Below are positions 1 to 14,215 of a DNA stretch of 64,000 bases, piece after piece. The position numbers and the translations under genes were made by a program. Every line of letters begins with the position of its first letter. Position 1 is the stretch's first letter. Origin of the DNA: Ifrita kowaldi (taxonomy: Eukaryota; Chordata; Aves; Passeriformes; Cinclosomatidae). A model generated the notes under the pieces. The model saw only the letters and a program-made list of their open reading frames with translations. It had not been told where the DNA came from and ran no database searches. Where the stretch lies: assembly GCA_013398055.1 (NCBI GenBank), contig VZRS01000393.1:62001-126000 (forward strand). Direction: 5' to 3'.

Positions 1-253
1 CAATAAATCAAGTAACTTCAGCAAATGTATAAAAGAGGAAGAAAATCTCTCTTTTCTCCACCCATACAGTCCTATACATGTATACCACATATGCATATGG
101 AGCCAGGCACAGAGTTTGCAAATGTTATGTGCCATTGTCCTCTTCCAGAATTTTGAGATTGTGGTTACTCTTCTTGAATGAAACAAAATAAATAATAGTA
201 TGGATGGATAGCTGACCAAGGAAGGGAAAGCCTTCAGGGCTGTTACCACAGAC

Positions 254-560
254 CTGAAGGGAAATAGTTGTCTTGTAATTTCTTTCCCAATTCAAAGTTG
301 AAGTCTTCCTTTCCAGCACTGTTTTTCAGGAGACAATTCCTCTGTGCAGCCAGAGCTTTTTTCAGAACATCTACAGCTGTTGATGACTGGCTGGGCTTGA
401 GTGAGTTTCTGGACATCAGGTCTGGCTGTCTCAGCCTGGTGGTAGATGTTTCAGCTGGATCCTGCAGAGCTTCTGCTAGTGGCAGTCTCTGCAAGGCAGT
501 ACCTTTGCTTTTTCCTCCATGCCCTTCCAGACCCTCAGTGTGCACTTCCAAAATGTCAGC
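254..560 (-). CDS. Candidate internal coding exon of an unidentified downstream gene
   Basis: The minus strand is open for 105 codons (560 down to 246). Its composition is protein-like: charged, serine/threonine-rich N-terminal half, then a helix-like segment VDVLKKALAAQRNCLLKN and KEDFNFELGKKLQ. A possible acceptor (GGCATAG before GCTGAC) bounds it at 560 and a CAG/gt donor at 254. There is no recognisable domain. In mammals the gene downstream of FZD7 on the same strand is KIAA2012, so an exon of its homologue is plausible from position alone. The splice sites are not strong, and a chance open frame cannot be excluded. Confidence 0.4.
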
Positions 561-2957
561 CTATGCCTCATTTAAATCTTAAGACCAACCTACTGCAGTA
601 TTATCTCCAGAAAGTAACTGCAGAGAGGCTCTAACAAACAAGAACATGTTGACCATCTCAAATCATTGTGAAATATCTTTAGCTCTACTCTGCTGCTTTT
701 CCTCAATGCAGGAATAAAAAATCACAGGTCTAGTTAAATTCATCCCTTCACCTGATCTCCAAGGTTGGTTGATTTCTAAGGGATAATACCTTCACAGTTT
801 GGAAACACCTGAGTGATGTGTTACAATGTCAAGATAGAATCTCCCTAGTCTCCTCCCCAAAGAATAAAGGATTTAGTGAGGACATTAAGGCATTGTCAAA
901 ATCCTCAGCTGCCCCAGCTCACTAGAGCTAGACTGCTAGGCAGCAGAAAAGTAAGTTGTGCTGGGGATGGTTAAACCACTTAATTCCGGGATTAAGGAGT
1001 TACAAAGGTAGCATTAAGTCATATTTGTGCATGATCCTTCCCGTGACATGAGAAACTGGACACAGCTCACCATCAGGCCTGCTGTAGTACTTATAGGCTG
1101 TATAGTCTCCTATCAACCTGTGTCAGTGCCCTCATGCTGGTGGATACCCAGTTCATGAACTAGAGTACAGATGAAGAGGAAATATTTTGTCTTTGTTATC
1201 TCCTGTAGAGACTGTTGGTAGAGATTGATGTCAAATCTTTGTCTCTGATTTTTAATGTGGAGACAGAGTCATAGGATAACAAAATTAACAACTGCTAGGA
1301 AATGACTGGAAGGAAAACCAACCCATGGTTGGCTTTTAAACTGTTTGGTCAGGTCTGACTTTCTCTCAATGTAAAACAAATAGTATTTAAGCATTTTTAG
1401 GAGTATGAAAATATGTGATGCTGGATGTGGATCCTTGTTACTTGATGTGCATTTTAATTTATTAATATCCTGTGTCATCAGGAACATCACACACCAATGA
1501 CTTGCTTAATTACAGAATTTACTGTCATAGACATCTGTGAATGTATCAGCAGGTGTACACATATAGCACAGATCAAGATGTAGGATGTTGCAAAAAAAAA
1601 AATCTTGCCTCACTTTGGGATGAACTCATCATATCTCTAATGGTAGAGCCAAGAATGAGTTAAGCAAAATCTTCCCAGACAAATGTCAGTAGCAGCTCTA
1701 CAATATCTCATACCATCAGAGATTAATGGATAATTCTCCTTCTCTTAAGAAGCCTCACTGTGCTTTTTACATTTTTTTTTAAACAGAGTTGCTGCATTGC
1801 AGAAAAAAAATTATGTCATTGGCAAGGGTGTAGCTTATTAGTTTTAATAGCAATGAGTTATGCAGAATACAAAATGCTATTATGTAATCACTTTGGTTAT
1901 TATACCATGACTTGAGAAATATGGGAGCCAGTGCAATGATGAATATCATATAGGATGGCTGACACTTTCCAATCTAAGGAAAAAAACATCCAAACTCCTC
2001 GCTAGTTAGCATGAAAACTTCCACTTGCATAAAAGTAGAGAAGCTTTTTTCCTTGTCAGGGTTTGTAGACATGAACTGGCTCCGTTGATGCTGATGGCAA
2101 AATTCCAGTAAAGAACCAAAATCCGGCTCTACATGGACTTCAAAGAAAGCAACTGTCCATACGTCAAGGTGTTCGAGAAATAAGTCAGCCTTTGTGAAGG
2201 CACAGAGACCAGGTTGGCACCATTTAAAACCTCAGCACAGGTACAGGTTTAATCATGACAAATTGACTATAGCTGGTATCTTTCAAAGGAAAGAGGGGAA
2301 GATGATTCTAAAGAATATGTTTGAATATCAGGCTAATTTTATTAGGAGCTTGCTAACAGGCACCATCAGTGAACAGCACTAGTCATTCTGTGGTTTCATG
2401 GAGTCACTGGGTAGCTAACAGCTAGAGGAACAGGAGCCAGCAGCCTTGTGTAATCTATCGCTTCTTACCTGCTCTCCTCTGTATGCCAAAGTGGTTCTCT
2501 TCAAGTCCTGGAGGGTGAGTAGCTCCAGCTGTAGTTTTCATCTATGCCTGTAGCCCTGCAGGCCCATTTGCCTACCTCCCTTTTTCCATGAAGGCTCAGA
2601 GTACAGAATCAATGTCCCCATTTTTGTAATGTCCATTTCTGGAAGGGACAGATCCAAGCACTGCATCGTGATGTGCTCTGCATTTGAAGTCTTGCTAAAA
2701 TGGGAGTAACTTTATTGAGATTTCCAGCTGAAGTAATCCTGAATCAGAGAAGGGATGAAGTAGCATAGACATTGGAGAGGAAAAAGCAAAACTTCTAATC
2801 AATTTGGAGTTTGTCAACTTGTGGCTTATTAACTACATGGGAACTTATTCTTTCCTTACATGCTTTCTCCATTGTGGTTTTATCTGCTGTCAGCAGCAAA
2901 TCTATCAAATGAAACTCTTGTCTGTGCCTAAGAATTTCTGTGCAGCACAGCTAGGAC
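561..2957. other. Non-coding stretch between the two candidate exons
   Basis: AT-rich unique sequence with short A- and T-tracts. No convincing coding frame, RNA gene or repeat was recognised. It would be an intron if the flanking exon calls are right. Confidence 0.5.
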
Positions 2958-3151
2958 CTGAGATGTGGTGTTCTCCAACAGACCAGCTACAGCAGGAAGT
3001 ACTGAACGTGAGAGTTCAGGCTGTGAGTTAGTCATCATGATTTCGCCTACTTTTAATCTGGCAGCAGGATACATTACTTCAATGGGGACTTTCGTTGGCT
3101 TCTTCTCAACTGCAAGAGGGTTTTGTTGCTTAGGTCCAGACAAGTCCTGCC
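2958..3151 (-). CDS. Second candidate coding exon, phase-compatible with the one at 254-560
   Basis: The minus-strand sequence after a pyrimidine-rich acceptor (CATCTTTGCCTAG) reads QDLSGPKQQNP, then KKPTKVPIEVMYPAARLKVG and on to NTTSQ, ending at a CAG/gt donor. The composition looks like protein rather than translated repeat. It would end in phase 0, matching the phase-0 start of the candidate exon at 560, across an intron of about 2.4 kb. The donor (gtccta) is poor. If not spliced, the frame runs to a TAG at 2928. No family is recognised; a KIAA2012-like gene is guessed only from mammalian gene order. Confidence 0.33.
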
Positions 3152-6100
3152 CTAGGCAAAGATGTGATAAGCATTTGCCCAGGGCAGCAGATGTGTTGGG
3201 CAGTGACTGTGAGCAGTGACTGTGAGCATGCAGCGTACTTTGCCTAAAACCAGACCTATGTAAGGCCAGGCTGCTGCTGCTGCTGCCACCAGGATGGAGT
3301 CTCATTTGAGAGTTGCAGTTGTGGCTTTTTCCCTCCTTTAATCCTGGTGACAACAGGTGCATCAGGACTACATCTGCAGAGCTTTCTCTTCCTTCTCTTC
3401 CCAGCTCTTCCCAAAGCATCTCCTCTTCCTGCAGCCACAGCAGCCCTTCAGCACTGGCAGTGATCTGTTTTGCCTGCAGTGCTGAGGAGCAGGTGGAACA
3501 ATTCTGAGCCCAATGTTCTGGATTTACAGATGTACAAAGGATGAGTAATTTAAGTGTTTCAGGGATACTTCATGGTTTTTACCTGTGGTCCAGTGTGTCT
3601 GATTGACTATGGAATACACAAATTGAAACAAATGTACTTTTGAAATACCACTGACTGGATCTGAGAAGTGTCCTAACTATGGTAAGAGCTGCAAGAGCAG
3701 TACTGAACACATAACACACTTGAAAGTGTTCTACATGCAAGCAGTATGTGTAGTATATGCTAAGAAATGTGACAAAGATGTCTGTTAATAAGCATCTTTG
3801 CACCTGTATTCAATGTAGTTTGTATCACGCTGGTTCCTCAGCGCTGTGGGTCAAAGTCTGGGGTACTGATGTTGGTTCGTTGCATCTCCTCCATGACCAC
3901 TATTGCTGTGAAACTTTCTTTTTTCATGATTGAGAACTTAATGAATTTGATATGTAACAGTATAGGGATTAAATGTTTTAGGAATAAAAAAACAGTTGTA
4001 GCTTGCTGTTTCTCTCAGTTTAAAATGTTCTCCCCTTTGCCTTTTCTCTTTGCATAATTGCTCTCTCTTTAGAAAAGGGGGTGTACCATGAACAGAAACA
4101 TGACTCCAGCCTCAGGTGGGACAGGTAGTCGCTACACTAGAGAGATAGGAACTATGTTATTGTAGCATTTGAATCAGTCCACAAGTCTTTTATGCTCTAT
4201 CCTAGGTGCATACAAAAATCTGGCCCCTCCTAATTCAAGAAATTTCTCTCTTCCTTACATGAGCCTTTAGCCATCAGCAATAGAGAGATTAATTACATGA
4301 TGAAGAGGGAGTTGCAGTAAAATGGTCTTAATATGGGGACTATTAAAAACCAGGGGATTCCCTCAGAAACATGCTTTGTCGTAGGAAAGGCAGCAACAGA
4401 CAACATCTCCAACAGATTGTGCTATCTTAGCTGTGAGAGTCCATTCCAGCCTGAGATGCATCCCCATGCACTCAGAGATTGGAGGGATGGCTGCCCTAGG
4501 GAGGGTATAGATAAAATAGAGGCTTTGAGACTGTTGTTCATTGGTATTGCCTTGAATGAGGTGGCCCAAGAAGGGCTCTGGTAGATCAGCTGTCCCAGGC
4601 CACTGGGAGATAACTGTGATAACAAGCATACAACATTTCTCTAGGGAAACTCTCTGGTACCTTGAATGCAACGAATAAGGCAGGGAATTCCAAATTATTC
4701 TCGTAATTGGAGTGCTCACATACTTTTTTTGATGTAAAGTTAAGAGTGTCATATTCTGGCTCCCAATGACCAAAAGTTACATTTTAGAAGAGCTGTTCTG
4801 ATAGCAATGCTTAACAGGGTGAACAGTCATGATTATTGTGAGAGGTAGAGCAGAGATGCACAATCTGTCTCGAGGCAGGATGAAAAATACACAAAGCTGA
4901 TGCTTTCTTCCTAGTCCCTCTGGCTCTAGTAGAACTGCAGTGCTGAAGGTGGGAGGGAAGTTTGGCATAAATTTTGATCTGCATCCTATTGGCTCTTTCA
5001 GTTTTTCTGTGTACCTGGATCAAAATATGGTTATTTCAGAAATAATTCTGAAAGAGATACAGTGAGTCGGGTTAGGGTTGCTGCAGTGTGCTTTCAGTGT
5101 GAACTCACGGGAAAATGCTCTCTCTGTGGCTCTAATGTATTCAGTTTTTATGACAACACTGAAGTGCATCATATAAATAAGTCTCTTTTTTAGCCACTGT
5201 GAAATTGATGGAATGTCCTATTCAAAGAAAGTATTATTTTAAATCACTATAACAGATGTAGATTCAAATAAATACACAAATCCTAGAACTAGCAGGTTTA
5301 CCCATTCATCTAACAGCTAACAACAGAGACAATGATTTTCCCTTTAACATCTATTTTTTGTGTGTTTTGCCTTCCCAAACAATAATTTTGTTAAGATGTT
5401 CCAGTTTTAGCTACAGCAGACATAAATCTCTCATTATATTATGGCATTGGTTACCACATTTTGATTTTCACTATAGAGAAGATACTGTAAAATAATTTGT
5501 CATTCTATTATTTCAACACAAGTTAACATCCTGAAATTGAAAATATTTAATCTCTGAGAGCTACTATGGAGAATTTGATAACAGCAGCTTGCCACTGGTT
5601 CCTGAGGCACTTCCAGTTTCTCCTGGTCTTTTTTTCACCACCTCCCTAGTGCCACATCTTAGCAGGGAGAGATTAGGCATTGACCCTGAGTGCTCAGACA
5701 GACTCTTCGTTCATAATTCCCTGTCTTGCTAGCACACAACTCCAAGTAGCAGAAAAGTCAGACTAACATCCTGGGTTTTTGAAAAGTGTGATGCCGTAGG
5801 TTACTTTTTCCCCTCCTGTCTGTCTTGTACACTTCTTGTTCTCTCTGTTCTGGTTTTAACATCTTAGGATCTGTGAGCCATCACCCTCCTCATTGTGATC
5901 AGAGGTTGCTTTTCCATTGCTATGATATTAAACAGAATTTGGGATCCTCATATCAGCTAGGGAGAATACAAGCAAGCACAGAAATACTCCAAAGACAGGA
6001 GACAGGGAATGCCCTGCAGTGAATCCCCCAATTTGACCAAATAACATCATTATTCCCAAGCTGCTTTATTGTATTTTCTTTATGACACCCTGCAAATTTT

Positions 6101-9100
6101 GTTATTAGCTGAGAATGGAGAAAAACAGAGCTGGACGAGACCAATTTCGAGGATTGTTTTGTAGAAGACTTGTTCTCTTTGGGTTTGTGTAGGTCTTTAA
6201 TGACTGAATGTTTTTTTCTCTGATTGTTAACTGTTTTCTTGCAGAAATTTAGCTTAGGAACATTTCAAAATTTCTAGGTAATTGCAAAGGTAAGAGTTCC
6301 AGCGTCCCTGTAATGTTCCCGACCCTTGTGATTGACTTTCTGTTTTTTATCCCCCACAGCAGCACCGGGATGGCAGAATCTGTTCAGATATTTACTTCTT
6401 CGGTGCTCAGGTGTGCAATTCTTTGCCCTTTTCACGCTTCATTCAAAGGGTCATGTTTCTCTTTCTTTAATTTTCTCACTTAGCTACTCAACTTGCTTTG
6501 TGAATTTTTAGTAGGAACAAGAGGGTTGAGTGCTGTTGCTCAGTGCAATCATGTTCTGCTTTTAGAAGTGGGATGTGAACACACTGAGCAGCGCTTCTGC
6601 CTGGCCTTGAAACCAGGGAAGTCTGTCAACTGTGCTTCAGCATCGTCTTGTGGAAGTGCCCCCTGCTGCCATGTACAAAGACTTACAGCAGATTACAACA
6701 TTGCAACTTTAAACTGTATTTCGTACAGTGTCTTTCGTTCTACATGTGCTCAAAGTGCTTTACAATATACAAACAGCAATAGAAAATGTACAAAACAAAT
6801 ATGTCTTCAAACAGAGGAGCTGCTTTCTTCAGATGGCAAAAATGACACTTTTCCACAACAGAATAGCAATAGAAATGAGCCTGTACTGGCAGAGGCATTC
6901 TAAATTCTCCTTAGCTTAAGATAACTTAATTCTAAGCATGTTCTTCATGACTTTATAATGAGTTGAATCAAACATAAATTAAGAAAATAAAGATTTAGGT
7001 GGGTATATCAATCTAAATTTACTCCCAAAGCATGTTGTTGATTCTCTGCTTTGCATTTCTTTAGCAATTTTTCTCCAGCACCCCATTGCATAGTTTTTAA
7101 GCAGTGCTTAATTACATTTTGTTGATGTTGTGGGAAGGGGCTGTATTGGTAATTGCTTTTTATGATTGTCAGTTGTATTTGTGAGTAGTTAGTTTATGTC
7201 ATAAAAGGAGATATATTTTACATCTGAAAATTCAGCACTTTTGAGTGCCACATCTGGTGTGTTTTAAATGCCATTAACAGAAATGTGTGTAAATTCAGAG
7301 CCATGTATTATTGAAATAAACTGTCCATTCTTGTAGCTATGAAAAACATGCATTTTCAGTGAGTATCAGAGTATATCTTATTGAGACAGTGATTGTAATA
7401 AGAGGTTTGTTTGGGAAAAAATAATGAATTTACTCAAAGTAGGACCTACTCATCTGAATGAAAGTGGGCTTAAGAGCAAAGCAGGAAAAAATTTGAACAA
7501 GGGAAACAGAGGTAGGGTCTGAGGAAGGAAATGGAAAATATTGTCAGTGCCAAGGAGAGGATGAGGGCATTGGGAGCTCTGGGGATGCTGGGCATGGAGA
7601 AAAAGAAGGGCTGAGGGGTGAGTGGGCAGTAGGGGGGAGTGGGGATGGACTTATTGCAGAGGCTGGTTGGAGGGCTGGTGGCTCTGGACTGGCTACAGAG
7701 TCTGAGTAGAACACAGGGATTCTGTGCCATCTCTGGGGTCCAAGTACAGTTGTTCAGAGCAGCATTTGGCTCCCTCAGTCCATGAAACTCTCATTTCTTC
7801 CTGCTGTGTTGGGAAACAAACTGCATGTTCCACTTATGGCAAAAAAGGATGTATCAGAGTCCTACAGCCACTGGCACTTTTGTCCTGGAGCAGGTGTAAT
7901 CTTTGCACTGAGGCTTGGATCCTAATGTGGAGAGAACATGCAGTTATGTCAGCTGAGACATAATGTCTTGATGCATATGGGAAGGAGGAAAATACATTTT
8001 GAAAATGCGGTAATTACATCTTGCACTTCATATCTTGAGGTCTCCAGTTCGTAAATTCAGTTAAGTTCCTCTAACATGGCAGCATGAGCGTGTGCATGTG
8101 AGCATAAGTGTAAGGAATACATATATTTTAGGGTGATTATCTTTGGTGAGGAGAGAAACAGCAATAGCCGATGTTAAATATCACTCTTCAGCATGGTAAT
8201 TTCAGTACATCTGCACCTCTTTGTGGTGCAGAGATTGGATTATTAGCCTCTTAACAGTACCATCTTGTACTGCAGTTCTGTTTGCTCTTGCAAACTGAGC
8301 AGGATCACATCTGCATAGGATCTTTGATGGGGGCTCTGCAGAGGTCACTGACCTGCCATGGAACCAAGTTTGTTCAGTAAGCAATGCTTTCATATCGGTG
8401 CCCCACTAAGCCAGCACACCACAGTGGCTTCCTTTGCCACCATGCAGTGTTTAGCTGTGTATGTAAGTTTTAGGCTCAAAATGCAAAATGCAGACGCTGA
8501 CTGGTTTTGATCACTAGAAATTTTGCATGGAACTAGTTAGAAAACTGGACTGTTAGCCCTCATATGTTGCCAAAGTTGTTTAGATAACTCTGCTCTGCTT
8601 AGAAATCTATTCCAGTTCTTATCACTTACTCAGTGCTAACCTAAGCCCAGCTGCAGTGTTGTTTTTCCCTGTTTTATGTGTTACACAAGAACTTTTGTAA
8701 AGAAGCAGTTGTGTCCTGCTTGAGACACGGGCTCTGCAGTGGGAATGACTGCAGTAAACCTGGCATGTGTTGTATCTGCAGATTAAACCCAGAAGTTAAT
8801 TTGTAAGCAGCCAGGCAGCCCCTCTTCACAGCAACAAGGTAACTAATGAGGGGTCTCAGGGCCAAGCCCACAGCAGAATGGACCCTCAAGTAAATCGCTG
8901 CAGAATCCAGGGAGACAAAAATGCTCGGTATGAACATGGGATACATTTTTCATCACTGTAGTTTGATGTATGTGTGTGTGTGTGTTCTCCCAGCCCTTCA
9001 GCAGTGCACTATAGCCATGCAATAGCTGCTGGTTGGGATGCCAAGAGTGAATGGAGTCATGTTGATAGTGTGATGCTCTGCCTGTTTAGATGGCAAATGG

Positions 9101-11793
9101 ACACATGGAAGCCCAACTTTCCAGCATCACCAGGCTGGGTTGGAATTGGCATGGGAGCTGTGTGAAGATATTAAATCAGCTTTGCACTTTACCCCCTCTT
9201 GCCAATTCCCTAGAATAAATTTGAGGGGCCCAAGGTTTATTGTCCCTTATGTTCAGATTGTTAGGACTCACACTGGGACTTTATGGCCACTTAAGCATTA
9301 TAATGGTATTGCTGTGTCCTTTCCCCCCAGGCCTTCTGCACTGTGGGAGAGGCATAAAAAGGCAGTGGTACACTGGACCCCAACTCAGAGCTCACTAGAT
9401 GGCTGGTATTACCACAGGACATAAATAGGCTGGAATGGAGACTGAGGGGGAGTTCAGTATAATACTGCCAGCAATATGTTACTTGCTCAGCACAGTTACC
9501 AACTCTGTGGGATCAAAGCAGTTACACAGCCAGTACAGGCTGCACAGGAATGGAGGGGCTTTCACTCAGGCTATGGAATGGCTTTTCATGCTTAGGAACC
9601 TGTGCTGGATTCAAACTGGAAGCCTGTAGATAAAAACGTTTGGGGCCAGGTCTTGTCCAGCAAGAACTACCCAGACTTCCACATGTTCTGCTTCAAAAGA
9701 GAGCAGGCAGGCTCTTGTGTTCAAAAAAAGTTTTGGTTACAGCCCCTTGTTAGTTTAATTTTAGTTCTTATGAATTGACATATGGCAGGCATGATTTTTA
9801 ATTAGAGCTTTAGCTGCGTTTTACTGGTAGGGTTGCAGAGCACTGTGGAATTTACACTTGGAAAAAAATGCTCTGTCGGTAGAGTACAAGGCTGTTTAGT
9901 AATCAGAGTGGAAAGTTAACTTTGAAACAAATTGGCAGCTGATCAGATAAAATTCAAATCGGTAACATTTGTGTTGGAAACCAGCTCAGATCTGGGAAAA
10001 ATGGAATCTAAGCTATTCTTTTCCTCTTACAGAGGAACTGACCAGTGAACACACTGTGTGCACACCAAACTTCATTGTAACATCCCGTACAAAAACAAAA
10101 TTAATACTTTTATAGGGTTAGCTGAGCACTTATCTGATTCCTTTTCACATTAATGTAAAACTAAGTGTTGCTTTGAAGAGAAGTTTCCTTACATACTTTA
10201 CAAAACAAACAAACGTCCTTTGCCAGTCAAAAACTAAAGGTCAAAAGTTTCCCCCGTTTGTTTTTCTTCTGAATCAACAGGGTGTAGGAGAGAAATATCA
10301 GGAGATGTTTTGCTCCTTTGTATTTGTAACAGATTCCCATCTTCCCAGTTCGTTGTGTGAACTATTTCAGGTACTGAAAGAGTTAATGGTGTGTTCAGGC
10401 CTCAACCAGCAAATGCACTTAAAGCTCAGTCCAGCACTCACATGGTTTGTATTCTTGCTCTGCTGGAGTGGTGTGTTCATGGCATCTGGTTCCCTGGCAA
10501 CAGCTTTCATTGGCTCAATCAAAGCCTTTTCTTCTTAAGAAAGCTCCCACTGTGACACCCTACCACCACCACTAATCACCATCTTAACTGAGTGTTTAAG
10601 ATGCAGCTGGTATGAAAAATAATGCTTGTGCATGTGAGAAGATTAAGAGGCTACCTTGCATAGTACACCTGCCCTAGAGAGTGCTCTCACTCCTTGCTGT
10701 TGGGCATACTTGAGGCATCTGCTTTCCCACTGGTGGAGATGAGGCACCAATACTCCAAGAGTCTGCTTAGAAATAATCTTTTGTTAGGCAGAAATCCATA
10801 AACCTTTGTGTCTTGTGAATAGTCATTTCCTCTTTGCAGCTGAGATGGCGTTTGGGCCTCTGTGCTATTGACAAGGGGAAGAAGTGGGATGTAGGGGGTG
10901 TAAAATAAGATCCATATTGTTGAAGCTGTCTTCCTTGACAAGGAGGAAGCAGGAAGAAGTCTCCCAACATGTGAACTGGAGGACAATGTCAGCAAAGAAT
11001 TCATGTTAAGCTTCCTCCAGAGTTACATATGTTGGGGTTTCTGAGAATTCAGAGTTTGCATAAAAGTTGAGAAAATCTTGCCTGTGTCTCGCAGAACTTG
11101 GGGTACAGAGTGATCAACAAACTTGAGCATTCTCGTGCGTGGGAATCATGCTCGGGAATCATGCTTGCACTGTTAGAAATGTTGATCTCATGATGAAATG
11201 GCTGTTAGAAATGAAGTCCTGATTGACTTGTCAGCTGATAGAAATTCTTTCCTTATTTTCCTAGTCTTGGAGATTACATTGAACGATGCTCTGTAACCAT
11301 CAGAGGCCATTGCACTCCACAGGAATGATGCAGCTGGAGCAGAGAGGTAGGTGAGGGTAAGCACAAGGAGAGACAGTGTGTGCATTGTAATCCGTGTGCT
11401 ACAGTGGTTACTTGTTTACCAGACAAAGCACACAGGCCAGACAACCCCCTCCTTTGCTTATCTCTGTGCTGTTGGGCAGGAGAGTGAACAGGGATTTAAG
11501 AATGTGGGCTGGAGAACAGACATCTTCAGCAGCGTGGCTTTAATCATGAAATACCGTGCCAGAGAACATTACACTGATTTTGTGTCTGCTTTGGTTAGGT
11601 TTTAAGGCAAACTGCAGTCTCCTGATAGAGCTCTTCGCTGTTTTAAAACATCCCTTGTTTAAAAACAGTAAGTGAACATTTGAAGCTTGGAAGAGGAGAG
11701 AAGGAAGCCTTGTCTTGTGAGACACCATGCTGTATTTGGCAAAGAGAGACTGAGGCAATATGTGCCCGAGAAAGGAGATAGGGAGGACAGACT
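3152..11793. other. Non-coding region, left part
   Basis: Unique AT-rich sequence; open frames are short and lack codon bias. It contains a short TG run at 8971-8985 and the motif-rich block at 9735-9975. It could be intron or intergenic DNA of a downstream gene. Confidence 0.5.
9735..9975. promoter_or_regulatory. Candidate conserved non-coding block
   Basis: Unique sequence combining TTTTTAATTAGAGC, an E-box in GACATATGGC, GGCAGCTGATC and a GATA-type AGATAA. There is no open frame or repeat. Only the motif mixture supports a regulatory role. Confidence 0.2.
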
Positions 11794-11870
11794 TGTGGTT
11801 AAGATGCTATACTGGGACTTGGAATTTGGGTGTAGCCTCCACCTCTGTGTGGTCTTGGGAAAGTCTGGGC
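11794..11870 (-). mobile_element. MIR-type SINE relic (3' half)
   Basis: TGTGGTTAAGATGCTATACT, then GGACTTGGAATTTGGG and GTGTGGTCTTGGGAAAGTC, follows the reverse-complement MIR 3' end (GTGGTTAAGAGCA, CTGGGTTCGAATCC, TGTGTGACCTTGGGCAAGTC). Confidence 0.55.
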
Positions 11871-14061
11871 ATAGGCAAGATAGACGTTTGCCAAGGGAAA
11901 CCAGAAGTGAAGCTGTGGTGACTCCTCCGGCTGTGGCAGAGCCCAGGGGGCCTGCCTTGGTAGCTGCTGCTGCCAGAGTGAAGCAGAGTAAGGCCTGGCT
12001 GCCATAGCCCTTTCATCTTTTCAAAGGCAGCTGGAGCAGCAAGTGCAACTGAGCAAGGCTCAGTCTCCAGCTCTCATTCCCATCTCTGCCCGAGCCTTTC
12101 CCTGTGGCTGAAATGCTCTGGTGGTGTAACCGTGAGAGCAGAGCTACCGTGATTTGAGTCAGAGTTGGGGGACATGTAAGTCTTCAGTCAATCTGTTAAT
12201 TACAGATGCCAGGGAAGAGTAATAACAGCAAGGCTAGGATGAGTGTTCTCCAAAATTCACTCTGCAACTCAAACAATTAGTTTCTTAGCCAGCACTGGGT
12301 CTTTGTATGAATAGATTTTCTGAGATTGTGTCTAGGTATTTTGTAAGCCCAGCACTAGGCTGGCACTAGCCCCTTATAATGGGACAGCAAAACTGAAGAG
12401 GAAAAGCCCAGGGCTTGTTCTGTCTTGACTTCCATGTGTCCAATTCACCCTCAGTCCAAGTCCAGAGCCTTTGCTTGGGGTACCTTTGCTTCCTGTGTCA
12501 ATGCTGCTCAGGCCCAAGTATCCCGATTCCCCCAGATACCACAGTAATACAGGCAGGGGATTGGAGTGGAATAACATCACACAGGCCCAGCTATGGGACC
12601 AACAGGGTACAATAGCTGCACAATTTGCCAGGTGGGAATAATTCTTGCTTCATTCAGCATGCTCTTAAAAAGAAAAATCCTAGTGTATGGGAGATACTTA
12701 GTAGCTACATGGCTAAAAGCTTCCCTGAAAAGCTCATGTATGTTTTTAGATGTCAAATTTATTTTAAAGGAAGAAATTCAAAACCTGAAATTAGAAATCA
12801 CAGCAGCAAAGAATAACATTCTGAGCATGGTAAGCCTGTTTTCTTCAGTCATTTGTAGCCATTAATTAAATTTATTTAAACTTATTAACAGCTGTTCAGT
12901 AAAAAAAAGGAGACCATGGCAGGTATTAGAACTGTAAAACAACCTGTTTTGAACATTAAGTGTCTGATTTGGTAAATTTGCTTTAGAGACCAAGTGTCGC
13001 CCTGGAGTGTTGTTGCTTCTCGGAGTGTTTCCAAAGACCAGGGAAGTGCATGTATGTGTGTGAGGAGCTACACTTTTTCTGCTGCACTGACAATCTTGAC
13101 CTTTTGACTAATTTATGGGCCTCAAGGCAGGCAATGAAAATGTGACTTCAGAGGGGTAATTGGTAAATTTCACTGCACTGGTGAAATGCAGATTTGCTTT
13201 GATTTACATATGATGTCAGAAAAGTTTATTTATTTGTACTGGTTTACCATGAACTCTGGAAAAAAATGAGTTTTGGGAATCACCTTCGTATATAAAGGGA
13301 CAGGGAACATCCATTGCTTAGGGGTTTTCACAAGTTTCCACTGGCCACACAGATGGATAGTTGAAAATATGTAAACTTGGCAAAGTGCAGAAGGAACAAG
13401 ACCAGTGTGTTGTCTCAGTCCTCCCCTTCACATAAACTGAGCAGGTACTTCTGTGAAGAGGTCTGAGGCCTTTCCTTTCACACAGCAAGACATGCATTTA
13501 AATAAGATAAAAGGTTCTTGATTTGCACATAGAAGGTGTTCAAGTATACAGAACACACTCTTGGTATAACGATGATGATTGAAACGAGATGGTTTTGTTC
13601 CCTAATTCACTGGGTAAAATTATTTTAATGTAGAGTTTGTGTTATTTTATTTCCTACTTTTCAGATTTTCAGAGTGCTCTCAAGAAGCCTTCCCTCCTAA
13701 TCACAGTCTGTACATGTGTGCTTAATTATGTTATCACAGCATCTAGTGGACAAACAGCCCAACTATTTTTTGTTGTTTTTTCCAAGAAAAGATCAGAGGG
13801 GTAAGCAGGAGGTGCACACACAACTGCAAACCTCTGAGAAAGGATGTAAATGCTGGCCCTCTGCACAGGATTAAATTTCACCCTAAGTAAACCTAGAACA
13901 GGGTCATATAATATATTGGTCTGGAGACACAGTGGTAGATTTATGTTATGCCAGTGGATAGGGTTGTGTCTCTGGCACTGCTGCCTAACCTCTAGCAGAA
14001 GTTGTGTGGTGTGAATAAAGGCCAGAGGCCTGTTGGAAAAATGATGATTTAGGTGGTTGAT

Positions 14062-14215
14062 TGGGACTCTAGAGATCTGGTTGCTTTTCCTGCCTCTTTT
14101 CTGCTTTTCTTTAGAAGGTAACTCAATCTTACTCTTTAAACTAGGGATGATATTTCCTCACCTCACAGGGACATTTTGGGAATAAATGTGTTAACTAGTG
14201 CAAAGCATTCAGGGC
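14062..14215 (-). mobile_element. MIR-type SINE relic
   Basis: The plus strand shows GGACTCTAGAGATCTGG, later CTTTAAACTAGGGATGATA, CCTCACCTCACAGGGA and GGGAATAAATGTGTTAACTA. This is the reverse-complement MIR order (TGTAAAATGGGGATAATA, CTACCTCACAGGG, GGATTAAATGAGTTAAT). It is the longest MIR copy in the window. Confidence 0.65.

Noticed and set aside
10687..10864. Minus-strand frame after a good pyrimidine tract (acceptor near 10864) as a third exon of a downstream gene
   Set aside because: The acceptor looks plausible, but no good donor is found and the phase of the short version does not match the candidate exon at 3151. Kept only as a weak possibility.
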